Assembly: GCA_005784505.1 (NCBI GenBank)
Contig: VCAZ01000012.1
Span: forward strand, 176,001 to 240,000
Direction of reading: 5' to 3'
DNA length: 64,000 bases
Source of the DNA: Bagarius yarrelli
Taxonomy: Eukaryota; Chordata; Actinopteri; Siluriformes; Sisoridae
This document shows, one piece after another, positions 1-12,796 of this stretch (position 1 is its first letter; every line of letters begins with the position of its first letter). The notes below the pieces were generated by a model. The model was not told the origin of the DNA and did not search any database. It was given only the letters and a program-made list of their open reading frames with translations. The position numbers and the translations under genes were made by a program.

Positions 1-70
1 AGACAGGCGGCCGTCGGGAGGAGGTTCCCGTTTCTCTACAGGGAAACTCAACAGGAAACTCCGCCGCCAT
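1..70 (-). CDS. possible 5' end of a minus-strand gene (partial, unrecognised)
   Basis: On the minus strand an ATG at 70-68 opens a frame that stays open to the window edge (23 codons, beginning M-A-A-E-F-P-V-E-F). The DNA is CpG-rich compared with its surroundings, and the ATG sits in AAAATGGCGGC, the YY1-type motif often found just downstream of vertebrate transcription starts. I do not recognise the peptide. It does not match the starts of CYFIP1, NIPA1 or NIPA2, the human neighbours of TUBGCP5. It could equally be untranslated leader or non-coding promoter DNA. Seen: open frame and motif. Inferred: a gene. Confidence 0.22.
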   Translation of the reverse strand, partial: MAAEFPVEFPCRETGTSSRRPPV

Positions 71-82
71 TTTACACAGAGG

Positions 83-124
83 CCACAAGAGGGCGCCGTT
101 TTACAGCGCTGCCACCAGAGAGCG
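83..124 (+). promoter_or_regulatory. two CTCF-like motifs
   Basis: CCACAAGAGGGCG at 83-95 and CCACCAGAGAGCG at 112-124 resemble the vertebrate CTCF core (CCAC-AG-GGGCGC type). Both are on the plus strand, next to the GC-rich possible promoter at the left edge. This is a motif match by eye only; binding is not shown. Confidence 0.3.
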
Positions 125-189
125 CTATTTCACACATTCTGAATGAACCAACAAAACAAACAATAAAAATACCGCACATAAATATTCGG

Positions 190-211
190 GTTTTTTTTTT
201 TTTTTTTTTTA
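190..211. repeat. poly-T tract
   Basis: A run of about 22 T residues. On the minus strand it would be the A-tail of a retroposed fragment, but no clear element body is attached. Confidence 0.6.
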
Positions 212-320
212 AACCAAAAACAATGTTGTCAATAAAGTATTAAAATATTTTAGAATATGAGTGAAAATAAAAGTGTAAAACACTGAATTATTTAATTTTG
301 AATTTCAATATTCACAGTAA

Positions 321-632
321 GAAGGTCCCGGGTTCGATTCCCCTGCAGGGGTTTTTCTGTGTGGAGTTTACATGTTCTCCCCTGTGTGAGTGTGTGTTTA
401 CTCCGGGTTCTCCGGTTTCCTCCCACAGTCCAAAAACAGGTATGTTAGATTGATTGGTGATTCTAAATTGCCCGTAGGAGTGAGTGTGTGTGTGTATGTG
501 TGGGCCCTGTGATGGACTGGTGATCTGTCCAGGGTGTCCCCCTCCTGCCTTTTGCCCTTTCAGAGACGGCTGTGTTAGACTCCAGCAGATCCCTGTGACC
601 CCGAATTAGAGAATAAGGGGGTTTAGAAGATG
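321..632 (+). mobile_element. tRNA-like interspersed fish repeat
   Basis: A copy of a very common fish repeat. It starts with a tRNA B-box-like GGGTTCGATTCCCCTG, then the characteristic TTTACATGTTCTCC, TCCTCCCACAGTCC, CCCTGTGATGGACTGG and TGTCCAGGGTGTCC blocks in the expected order. Its end is like the family consensus (CCCTGTGACCCCG then AGGGGGTTTAGAAGATG). A second, shorter copy lies at 48645-48790. I recognise the sequence but not its formal family name. The B-box is a relic, not a tRNA gene. Confidence 0.65.
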
Positions 633-1188
633 CCGTTAAGAAGTGGAATCCACATGACCTCTGCAAAACGTTTGTCCAGAACATCTAGCAGAAGCTGGTG
701 GCAAACTGGTAAACTCTTGTCATGTTCCTTCAACCGTTCCTGTAGAAATTCTTCTGCAGTACATCATCGGAGATCGCTACTCTGAACCAGAATTCCACAA
801 TCGGGAAACAGTTACCAGGAATTTGGTCTGCGGGAATGTTTAGGTTGGTGTTACAAATCATAGTAACATCTATAAGAACATTCATAAGAACATTCCATTC
901 ATAATGTAAAAGCACACATGACCCATCACACTGTTTTCTTTTTTCTTCTGCTGTCCAGGAATAACTTCATGCTCACTCTGCAGCTCCACAGCGCCGTACA
1001 CATCCAGCTGTGATACACTGTGTGTGTTTGGACTCATTTCTGTCCTTCCGTGTTTTAGAGGTGTGTGTCACAGGAGCTCCATCGTTACGTTAAAGCTCTC
1101 ACTATTCGAGTGTTTAAAAGAAAGCTGGATAAAATTAATGCTCAATCTGAAAATAAGGAATTAACACGTCAGAGCACATGGCAACCAC
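633..1188. other. downstream region of tubgcp5, no gene seen
   Basis: No coding exon, RNA gene or clear repeat is visible here. The region lies beyond the predicted tubgcp5 polyadenylation signal. It contains only short open frames and a (TG) stretch around 1015-1030. Confidence 0.5.
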
Positions 1189-1194
1189 TTTATT
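1189..1194 (-). terminator. tubgcp5: tubgcp5 polyadenylation signal AATAAA
   Basis: TTTATT on the plus strand reads AATAAA on the gene's strand, about 250 nt downstream of the stop codon. It is a canonical hexamer at a sensible distance, giving a 3' UTR of about 270 nt ending near 1165-1180. The cleavage site is inferred. Confidence 0.5.
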
Positions 1195-1441
1195 ACACAC
1201 AAACATCAATAAAGTCAGAGACATACTGTAGCTGTACATATGTACTGTACACACACACACAGAGGTTACAGAACACTGTGACATCACTGTATTTCACACA
1301 CGTTGATTCACTGTATTCATGTTGGACGGTTTAAACACACGCCGGTGCAGAAATGAGACCCGTTTCACAGCTGTAAAAGCGGCGGTGTGGGGCGGAACAT
1401 CTGTACATGCTGACAGAGGAACGGCGGTGGTGTGAAGAGGG

Positions 1442-4400
1442 TTAACACTGCTCGAAACCCGCCATCAGAGACAGAGCCAGAGACTCCACTGCAAAAACAA
1501 CAACACGGGACACGGGACCCTACATTTATTATCAAATGTACAAACTGATTCTAATCGTTTTCAGTCCTCGGGTTCATGTGCAGCTATAAAAAAATGAAAG
1601 TAAGGCTGTGTATGTGACAGTGACACCTACAGGAGTGGAGGAGGAAGTGGATTAACAGACACGGAGTGTTTTAATGAAATATTAGTGTAACATAAATCAG
1701 ATAAAAATGTCATTTTATTACGGATCGAAACCAGAGGTTAGCATATCAACACACGATTGTAAAAAAAACTGAGATGTGTTTTCGAACCTGTACTAAATAA
1801 ACTGAATCGCATGTCATTCAAGTACTAATTCATTAAAAAGATGTAATTAAAGCTTAACCTGTTTTTCTATTAAAGTTTTTATTCTCATCCAATTAAGAGT
1901 GAATTTTAAAGATTTGGCTATTGAAACTTTTCATTTGATATCTACTGAAGTAGAATATTACACACACCTGCTTAATACACAACCGGAGTGGAATTGCAAA
2001 TCTCCTGTAACTAAGAGTTAAAGAACTACCACTGATTATTAAAATCAGTTTTAGAAGAGAAATAAATAATAAAGTTACACCTGCGTGACAAATGTTTACC
2101 AGCAGTTACTATAGAAACAGAACAGCAGTTTTTATTCTCTGCTTACCACAGAACTGAAATAAACTGTTTTACATCCGGACTAAAACCATTTTAAACCAGC
2201 TTTACTATAGAACCGGACCGAACCATTTTAAACCAGCTTTACTATAGAACCGGACCGAACCATTTTAAACCAGCTTTACTATAGAACCGGACCGAACCAT
2301 TTTAAACCAGCTTTACTATAGAACCGGACCGAACCATTTTAAACCAGGTTTACTATAGAACCGGACCGAACCAGCTTTACTATAGAACCGGACCGAACCA
2401 TAAACCATTTTAAACCAGCTTTACTATAGAACCGGACCGAACCATTTTAAACCAGCTTTACTATAGAACCGGACCGAACCATTTTAAACCAGCTTTACTA
2501 TAGAACCGGACCGAACCATTTTAAACCAGCTTTACTATAAACCAGACCTTTACTAATAACCGGACCGACCATTTTAACCTTTACTATAGAACCGAACCGA
2601 AACATTTTTTAACCAGCTTTTTCGAACCGGACCCGAACCATTTTAACCAGCTTTACTATAGAACCGGACCGAACCATTTTAAACCAGTTTTACTATAGAA
2701 CCGGACCGAACCATTTTAAACCAGGTTTACTATAGAACCGGACTGAACCATTTTAAACCCGGTTACTATAGAAACCGGATCAAATTATTTTAAACCCACT
2801 GTTACTATAGAACCGGACTAAACCATTTTCATTTTATTGAAAACCCGGTTACTATAGAACCGGACTGTACTAAAACCATTTTAAACCCCGGTTACTATAG
2901 AACCGGACTAAACCATTTTAAACCCGGTTACTATAGAACCGGACTAAACCAAACCATTTTTAAACTAAAACCCGTTTACTATAGAACCGGATCAAATTAA
3001 ACCATTTTAAACCCGGTTACTATAGAACCGGACTAAACCATTTTAAACCCGTTTACTATAGAACCGGATCAAATTTTATTTTAAACCCGTTTACTATAGA
3101 ACGGATCAAATTATTTTTTAAACCCGGATTTCCTATAGAACCGGACTAAACCATAACCATTTCAAACCCGGTTACTATAGAACCGGACCGAACCATTTTA
3201 AACCAGGTTTACTATAGAACCGGACCGAACCATTTTAAACCAGGTTTACTATAGAACCGGACTAAACCATTTTAAACCGGTTTACTATAGAACCGGAAAA
3301 CATTTAAACCCGTTACTACTATAGAACCGGACTAAACTAAACCGGTTTTAAACAAACCCGGTTACTATAGAACCGGACTGAACCCAAATATAGAACGGAA
3401 CCTAAACCCATTTAAAAACCCGGTTTAATACTAGAACCGGACGACTTAAACCATTTTAAACCCGGTTTTACCGGTTAATATAGAACCGGACTGAACAATT
3501 TTAAACCTGGTTACTATAGAACCGGACCGAACCATTTTAAACCAGGTTTACTATAGAACCGGACCGAACCATTTTAAACCAGCTTTACTATAGAACCGGA
3601 CCGAACCATTTTAAACCAGGTTTACTATAGAACCGGACTAAACCATTTTAAACCTGGACCATTTTAAACCTGGTTACTATAGAACCGGACTAAACCATTT
3701 TAAACCTGGTTACTACAAAACCGGACTAAACCATTTTAAACCTGGTTACTATTAAACCAGACTAAACCATTTTAAACCTGGTTACTATAACAGCAGACTA
3801 AACCACTAAACGTTTTTTGTTTTTACCCGTTAGACTGAGCGAGTTCTTGTTACCGGGTTAGAGTGGAATGGGTTTAAGCAGTAGCACTAGCGGACTCACA
3901 GTGAGGAAACGATCCTCTGCAGACGGCTTTATTCAGAATGGTCACCAGGAACATGTGACAGTTCTTAAAATCCGACTCCATTTTATCGATAGATTCGATC
4001 CTAAAATACAGGGAAAAAAACACACATTTTTACCAATACAAATTTGACTTTTCTGTAAATATTCATGGTATATATATATAAATATAAATAAATATACAGA
4101 GATGATGTCAAACAAATTTTCATTACTTTTCCTAAACACAGATTTATTTATTTATTTTTTTATTAATGTACAAATCCTGTTAAAATCTAAATCATTTCAT
4201 TAAAGTGGGTTTAGGAAAACTCTTCAGATTTAATATATCAGAAGCGATAAATATGCATGAATATGCAAATGAGACATGCCACAAATTAAACTTTTACTCA
4301 GTTACTATACTAGACTGTTTATGTAATTTTTTACATAAAACAATGCCACTTTTACAGTTTAGCGCATGACAAACATTGTTTTTTTGTTTTTTATTATAAT

Positions 4401-7400
4401 CCAAGTTTGCAAATATGAGCGTTCCTTGAGTTATAATTTGCTTATTAAGATCGAGTTCTAAAATTTTATTCAATCCAAATAAAAACTTTAAAGTTTAAAA
4501 GCAGTTGGTCGTTTAACCTTATTCTGACTTACTTCCATGCCCCGAAACCAGCCTGCCACCGGTCAGAGAAGATCAGTACCAGATTAAGGACCTTCATGAT
4601 GGCTTCTTTGACAAAACTCACCTAGAAAGACACAGAAACAGTTCTGTAGTTAAGGATAAAGAGAAATATAAAGAGGATGAGTATGAAGAGGATGAGAATG
4701 ACATGGTTAATGATAAAATGGATCAGGATGAGGAAGAATATGATGAGAAGAATGACAAGGATGAAAATGATGGTGACACGTAGCATGAAGAGGATGAGAA
4801 ATATAATGGGAATAGAGATGAGGACCATGAAGTGGATGAGGATAAAGATGGTGATGAGGATGAAGAGGAAGGTGACACTGATAAGTAGTATGAAGAGAAT
4901 GTGGATGAAGATCAGGAGATAAAAAAATGAAAGAAGATTGAAGAAGATGAAAATGAAGATAAAAAGGAGCATGAAGATAATGAGGATGTTGAGGTGTATG
5001 AGGATGAAGGTTATAAGGAGTATAAAGAATCACATGGTTAAGGATGAAGATAATGAGGTGTATAAAGAGGATAGTGATGAGGAGTATGCAGAGAAAAAAG
5101 ATGATAGAGATGAGGAGTATGTGGAAAATATATATATGAATGATGGTGATGATGAAGATTATATTTGTACAGATGAATGATAGTATTAGGAGCTCTTTCT
5201 CTGGGGAGATAAGTGTGTGATGTACCTTTTCTCTTAGAAGACAGCGATCGTGGATAGTGGATAGATATCTGTAGTGGATCTTTATGAGCTGGTCCAAATC
5301 TTTTGCCTCCTGTACCTGGTGCTGGAATTCCAAACCTGTGCTGTGTAAGATCTGAAAACAGAAGGAGGGGACATGTCAAACCGAGGATGATTTTTAAACT
5401 GACAATTAGTCAGAACAAGTGGTTCATTAAAAAAACCTATCACGGAGCCCACCCTAGTCATGATGTAGTTGTGTAGACTGTTAACAAAATGCATTAGTTT
5501 GACTCTCAGGAGGAACATCCGGTGGATCTGCTGGTGTACAGGCTCCTTAGCTGTGTGCTCTTCAGATGGACTGGCGTCGCTTCGTTTCGCCGCTACAGTC
5601 AAATCTGTCCAATGAGAAGCTTGGTATTGTTTTTAGGATCATTAATAAACAGGAGATAAAATCTGATTCGTATGTAGGATTGGAAAATTCCAGTTTCCAT
5701 TTTAAACTGGTTTCCATGGGAATAAACAGAAATGAAATGGAACAAATTGGGAATTAGCAAAATTGCAGGTTAACCTATAACAGAGACCTTTAATGTAGTT
5801 AAAATAATCTTACAGCATAATCTTGGCTAAAACAACCAAGTTTAAATTTATACCCTGCGTCTTCCTTACACACACACACATTTTCCAGACTCTGAAAAGT
5901 GAAAATGACGTTTTTAAAATGTGTATTAATTTGCTTGCATGTCAGCTTAAGATAAGTTTTTATATTTGTTTGTATATACAATTTATACAGATTCTTCCAA
6001 ATTTCTAAATAACTATAATAAATTCCTTTTTCCAACTTGGGATACTTTCCGAATTCCTATGAAATGTTTCCAAAACGTTACTGTAAATTTTCCACTCCTT
6101 TGAGTTGCATGTGAGACCCACAGTTTTTTATAAATGTGCTGGTTTATTACAGTTACGTTTCTATAGCAACAGATCATAAATATTTTCTATAAAGAGATTT
6201 ATTATTTATGGAAGGAGCCTCCAGTGCAAGCGGTATAGTGATAACTTTCTAGCGAGTGACGTACAAATGATATCACTGCTACATTACTGTAGTATGAGAT
6301 TGATGACAAATAGCTTATTATTTTATGTATTAAATATTATATATTATATAATTGACAGAAGAAGACAACAAGATGAACAACGAATATAAAAGATTGAGCT
6401 GACAGTTTGACTTACGGATGAGATTCTTCTGTCGCAGTACAATAAAGTCTTTGAGGAGCCAATCAGAGATTAGAAATCTAATGCCGTGTTTACACTAAAC
6501 GCGAATCGAATTATTTGCACCAGTAGATAACATACAAAAAGGCAATTCAAAAACGCAAATAGAGGCAAATGCGCCATCCAAGCCAATCAGCGGAAAGCTT
6601 ATTGACGTGTCAGTTAAATCAGAAATAATAGAGAGCATTACTGTAGCACACCAAAACAAATTCATTTAACTGTAAAAAATCCCGCACAATATCTAGAGCG
6701 AGTGACACCATGCTCATATTGGCTTTGCGTTTAGTGTGAACGCAGCATTATGCAGGCTTTAAATCCCACCAAATATCAAATGTCTTGGCTCTCACATGGA
6801 ACTGAGCAGAGATCCATTAATAACTCACCACCGAATCTCAGTGTGTCCAGACTGTATTTGGCCCATTTGATTTGTAAAAGCAGCAGGAAAACCTGATTGT
6901 AGATTTTCTGACATTCCGAACTAATGACGATATCCACGGGCCATGGAACCTAACGAGAACACCAGGAAAACAAACTGATCATTAGGAATCTTGTCGATCA
7001 GAATAAACGAATATTAACAGTCAGAAAAATTACCTTGTAACTCAGAGTGAGACCGTCAAGGTTATTGATTGGCTGTTTTTTCTTTGTAGGATCAACTGCC
7101 TCCAGAAAAATGGACAATCTAAAAAAAACTCAACACAAAGCCTGTGAAACACAAAGCCTCAACATTAATAGCTGAGTAGATTGTTAGGGTTGGTGTATTA
7201 CCTGCTGCTGTCTTCCGGGTGGCGCTGTCCTACAGCCTCCTGCAGCTGCACGTTGAGAAACGCCAGCTGCTGCCAGCTCTCCTTCTCCAGAACCTTATCA
7301 AAGATGGCGGTGTAGAAGTCATACATGGTGTCACCTGCCTCCAACAGGAAGTAGTTCCTCATGGCCTGGAGGTATCCCAGGAGCCTATTGAGCGGCACAT

Positions 7401-10400
7401 GTGATGAGTTAGCTTTAATCATTCAAGATTACCCAATCATTAAAGAGCTGATGATAGCCCCGCCCTGAAGATCCACCTGTACTTAGATCTCACCTGTAAT
7501 CCTTCTTAAGGGTTCTCATAAGATTTCCACAGCACTCGATGTATCTCCTCTGGATGTGTGGGTAGAGACAGGAGCGCAGCGTCAGCTCAAACGTCTGACA
7601 CGTCACCGACTCGGACGACCGATCCACAATCACGTCGGCGCCTGAGAACTTCTCGTGGAAGTCTTTCTGCTCTAAATACAACCTGTGAGATTTAACCACA
7701 ACGTTCATGTCTCAGTCTTTATTACAGAGCAGCGCTGCTGAATTCTCAATACTGATTGGGCGGTAGATGTTTATTAGGGCAGAAGGTTTTTAACGATTTT
7801 TTTTTGGAAACATGACACATAAGAATGAGGAAGAAGGCTTGTGTTGTAACAATATATACTGCAAATCAAACCGATATCCTGGTAATGATGATTTTTTTTT
7901 TCTGAATAGGATGTTGAAAATGATATAATGTATAAATTAACAAATAACCATAAAAAATATTCATCACATAATATTTAAAAGTTGTCCTAAACTTTATGGG
8001 CCCTCAAACATAATGATGATCTGAGGTAATAATCAAATTTATTTGAAAGTATATGGTCCCAGGTTGTACTGGTAAACAGATAAGAGGATAACCTGGCGAA
8101 GTTAATGGCCAACAGCGGGTCATGGATGTCATCTAGTTCCAGGTGACGCGCCACGATGGACTGCATCTTAATCAGGCTCCTCTTGGTGGCTTGTTGCTCG
8201 GTTACCGTATCAGTGGGGGAATCGTCTCCACGGCGGAGACGTGTCTGCACCGACTCTAGGAAGAGTGTGTACAAACTTTTCCTCTCGGCATCTGTGAGAG
8301 AATTAAAAAATATTTCATTGGTGGTGAAAACACACACAGGTTACAGTTAATATCCACATCCCACCCTTATGTTACTGCTTAATTATTTTAGCACTGTAGA
8401 GCTGCTGCTGTAATCATAAACACTCTTCTGTCACTTATTCTAGCACTACTATTCCTTACATCATGTGTGTGTATGTGTCACCTCTGGACGAGCCGTCAGT
8501 CTGCTCGGCTTCTTTACAGTCCAGGTTCTTGAGCAGTTGCATGGATTTGCCCGCCATGATGATCTGCTTGAGGACGGGTTTAAGGAAGGATACCATGGTG
8601 TGCTGTTTACTGCTGGAGCTCTGATCTCCACCCGAACTGCCACTGGCCGTATCGCTTAGCCTCTCCTCGCTGTCCACCGCCTCAGACACGCTGTACAGGG
8701 TGTAGGTGGCGTACCAGAAGTCTCTGTGGTTCACTGGTACGTCCTTGTTCCTTATACACACGTGGGCAAAATGTAGGGGTTACACGAAGGGTTACATATA
8801 TTCATTTTTATGCCAAATATATTGATTTCAATTAAATATATTTATATTATTCTGTATAATCAGATGTCGAGTCTGTCGATAGACTGCAGTCGTCTGAAGA
8901 TCCTATGTAAAACACACTCATTTATTAAACTGCGATCTGTTCCGAAAATAACGACTGAAGAGGGAGAAGAAGTGAGAATATCAGCAGAGACAGAAACACA
9001 CAAGACTTCAGATTCAGATCATTTATACACTCCAAGGAGAAAAACCAACAGTTCCATAATCTGATGTTCCTCAATGTGATTAAAACAAGCGCTGATATCA
9101 GTGTAGAGGAACTCCAGCTCCAACCTGAGGAAGCATCTTACAGTAAGTTTCATGATAACGACTATGAGAGAGATTCTGTAACTATGGACACTTTAATCTT
9201 ACTGTAAGTTACTATAAAATCCTTACACAGTCACTTCTTTTAACTCTTTTTATATGTATTTCATGTAGTTGTGATTGTTGTATTGTTTCTGGTTTCAGGA
9301 TTCACCCTCTATTCAATCAGATCCAAAGTAACTAGTAAATCAGTGTTAAAGCAGTTCAATACAGAAGAAGACAAAACAACACGGAACTGGTAAAGTGTGG
9401 GCAACTTCAACAAAAGCAGTGAGGAAAAAAAAAGTTAAGAAAGCATTTTTTCAAACTGATGTGGAAATTTTAGCCCTAACATTTATATTTATTACCTTTG
9501 GATTATAAACTCTCTAGCTGGGTCGAACAGGTGACCGTGAACAATCCACTCGTCCACAATCTCCAGGTACGGCCTGACCGTTTCAACCCAGAGGGAGAAG
9601 AGCAGCGCCACCTGCTCATGCAGAAAAACAAAGCAGAAATCACATCACATGACTGAGTATTAGTTTAAAAAGCACATGAACGTTTCGGGAAACAAACTGA
9701 CCGCCTGCTCGGACGCTTCCCCGACACTGTCGTACTCGATGATGGCTTTGTACAAGGTGTTGAGGAGGTGCGAGGCTCGGACCACATTGGGCGTACCGGA
9801 CGGGACCTCTGCCACACCTGTGCAGAAAACTCTGTGCAGCACGGTGATCTGTGCCAGGTGAGGGCTGAGGCGCTCCAACACAGCCGACAAAGTCACAGTC
9901 TCGTCTACACACAGAAACAGAAACATCTCATTTCAGGGCCTCGCTCAAGGGCCCAAGCAGTGATGGGGCTTAAACCCTGATCTTCTTACCAACACTTTAT
10001 AACCTTATTACCCATCTTAACTCTTTGAGTGTATTAATATCACACTCAGCGAGTAAATTCATACTGATCCTGTGTAAACATTGGGAACTCCACTCTGACC
10101 CACCTTTGCTGATGATGTCTTTCTCGATGGCTGAGAGCTCCTCCTTAAAGCTGCTGAAGTACTTGTACAGCGCCCACACGAACGCCTGGTAGGTCCGGAA
10201 CGGAGGCTCTGAGCTTTTTTTGGAAGATGAAGAGGAGGAAGAGTTGAGGATGGGAGGACACTGCTCCGTGTTGTGACCGGTCACCTCATCGATAAACCTC
10301 TGGAGCCGGAACACCGCCTGACCGTACGCTGCCACGTGCTCCAGAATCGAGCGCAGGCTATTCTGCAGATTACAACCATTAAAAAGCGGAAGATAAAATT

Positions 10401-12753
10401 ACCCCACCGTTCCTTTAAGAATGAGCTTCAATCAGTTACTGAATATCTGATAATAAAGAGACTGCTTGAAGTAGGTGTACCAAATAATTTGTCACAGTCC
10501 TAAAGCTGCTTTTAGTGTTTATGTCAGCAGCGTCCAAAACACGGCCTGTGGATCAAGTTTAAACCGCCCCCAACTTGTCCATTCTAAAGTATTATATGTG
10601 TCCCATCAAAGACAATTTACAAATCCTGCGCAATGTCAGAACTAACATTTCTGTTAGAATACTTTTTTATCCACATCTCAGCAGTATTTACACTGTACTT
10701 ACTGGAGTAACACTCTAACACTAACTGTGCTGTGGAGGCAGAAATATCAGATATCGATATAGAATTTGACTATATTAGGAATGTAGACATGTCATACAGA
10801 CATACTGAATGGAATATAAAGCAGTAATATAGGACAAATCACAGATTAATATAGGACAAATTACAGATTAATATAGGACAAATTACAGATTAATATAGGA
10901 CAAAAATTAGTTTATATAGGACAAATCACAGATTAATATTGGACAAATCACAGTTTATATAGGACAAATCACAGATTAATATAGGACAAATTACAGATTA
11001 ATATAGGACAAATCACAGATTAATATAGGACAAATTCACAGATTAATATGGACAAAAATTACAGGACAAAAAACAGATTAAATTACAGATTAATATTGGA
11101 CAAATTACAGATTAATATTGGACAAATTACAGATTAATATAGGAGAAATTACAGATCAGATTAATATTGGACAAATCTCAGATTAATATTGCTCAAATCT
11201 CAGATTAATATGACAAAAATTACAGATTAATATAGGACAAATTACAGATTATATATAGGACAAATTACAGATTAATACTGGACAAATCACAGATTAATAT
11301 AGGAGAAATTACAGATTAATATTGGACAAATCTCAGATTAATATTGGATAATATTCTCAAATCTCAGATTAAATTGGATCAAATCATTCAGATTAATATT
11401 TCTCAAATCTCAGATTAATATAGGACAAATTACAGATTAATATTGCTCAAATCTCAGATTAATATGACAAAAATTACAGATTAATATAGGACAAATTACA
11501 GATTAATATAGGACAAATCTCATTAATATTTCTCAAATCTCAGATTAATATGACAAAAATTACAGATTAATAATATAGGACAAATTACAGATTAATATAG
11601 GACAAATTACAGATTAATACTGGACAAATCACCAGATTAATATAGGAGAAATTACAGATTAATATTGGACAAATCTCAGATTAATATTGGACAAATCTCA
11701 GATTAATATTGGACAAATCTCAGATTAATATTCAAATCTCAAGATTAAATTTCTTTCTCAAATCTCAGATTAATATAGGACAAATTACAGATTAATATTG
11801 GACAAATCTCAGATTAATATAGGACAAAATTTGTATTAAACGTTAACTAGTTTTTGTGTTTTGGAGCTACAAATTCCTTTTTTATCTCACTCACTTTATA
11901 CACTCGACTGTATGAATTAATTATTATTAAATTATTATTTTTATATTCTTTTATATAAATTAAGCTTTACATTTCTGGCATTTGGCAGACATCCTTATCC
12001 AGAACCACTTATATTTATGCCACTGAGAATTTGGGAGTTAAGGGCCTTGCTCAGGGGCCCCCCGGCAGTGGTAGCTTGGTGGTACTGGGAGTCAAACCCT
12101 GATCTTTCGAACAGCAAGCCAAGCTCTTAACCACTGCGCTTATGCACAAATGTGAGTATTTAGTCTCCTCTTAAAATACATGAAAGTTTAAAGAATGTGT
12201 GTATAAAAATGTTAACAACACTGATTATTAATATAAATTTTATATAAATCATAACATTTAATCATTTTAGTCTTTTAATTAAACAAAATGTAACTGAATT
12301 TATGTGAAAATATTAGAAAGACTATTTATTTTAAATAGATAAATAAATAAATAAATAAATATACATATTTTAAGTTAATAACTTTTAACCGTTTATATTC
12401 CGCACATTCGCAAAGCTGTTCTTAAAAAAAGAGAGAAAGAAAAATCCGAAGATTAAGATTAGCTCACATTGGTTAGGTGTGTAACCACTACATCGTTCCT
12501 CACGCTGACTTTGCCGTCATGGTGCTGAAATATGAAAAGTCTCTTCACTCCTGATAAAAGCCTGAGAACATAAACATTTATTCATAATTATTAGAGATTT
12601 GTGTTTATTATTTTTATATTTAAAAAAGTAGCTAAAATCAGGAGATTGTTATCAGTCGTTACCACAGAGTCTCTCGGATCACTTGGGTTTCAGTGACGAA
12701 GGCCTTCTCCTCGGGCAGGTAGAGCGGGTCAGTGTTGTAGAGATACTGATCCC

Positions 12754-12796
<43 letters not shown>

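Noticed and set aside
321..345. tRNA-like B-box GGGTTCGATTCCCC
   Set aside because: Not a tRNA gene: no acceptor stem or anticodon arm, and it is the head of a dispersed fish repeat.
2176..3810. regularly repeated 37-bp units resembling CRISPR spacing
   Set aside because: Units are contiguous tandem repeats without unique spacers, in a vertebrate intron; the same holds for the 22-, 40- and 52-bp arrays.
4622..5379. overlapping 80-208-codon frames on both strands
   Set aside because: Generated by the GAT/GAG repeat in tubgcp5 intron 20, or by reading through tubgcp5 exons into introns.
8093..8098. tubgcp5 exon 14 donor GTTATCC as another U12 site
   Set aside because: It differs from GTATCCTTT by an inserted T, and the 3' end of that intron lacks a TCCTTAAC-like branch site; better read as a weak U2 donor.
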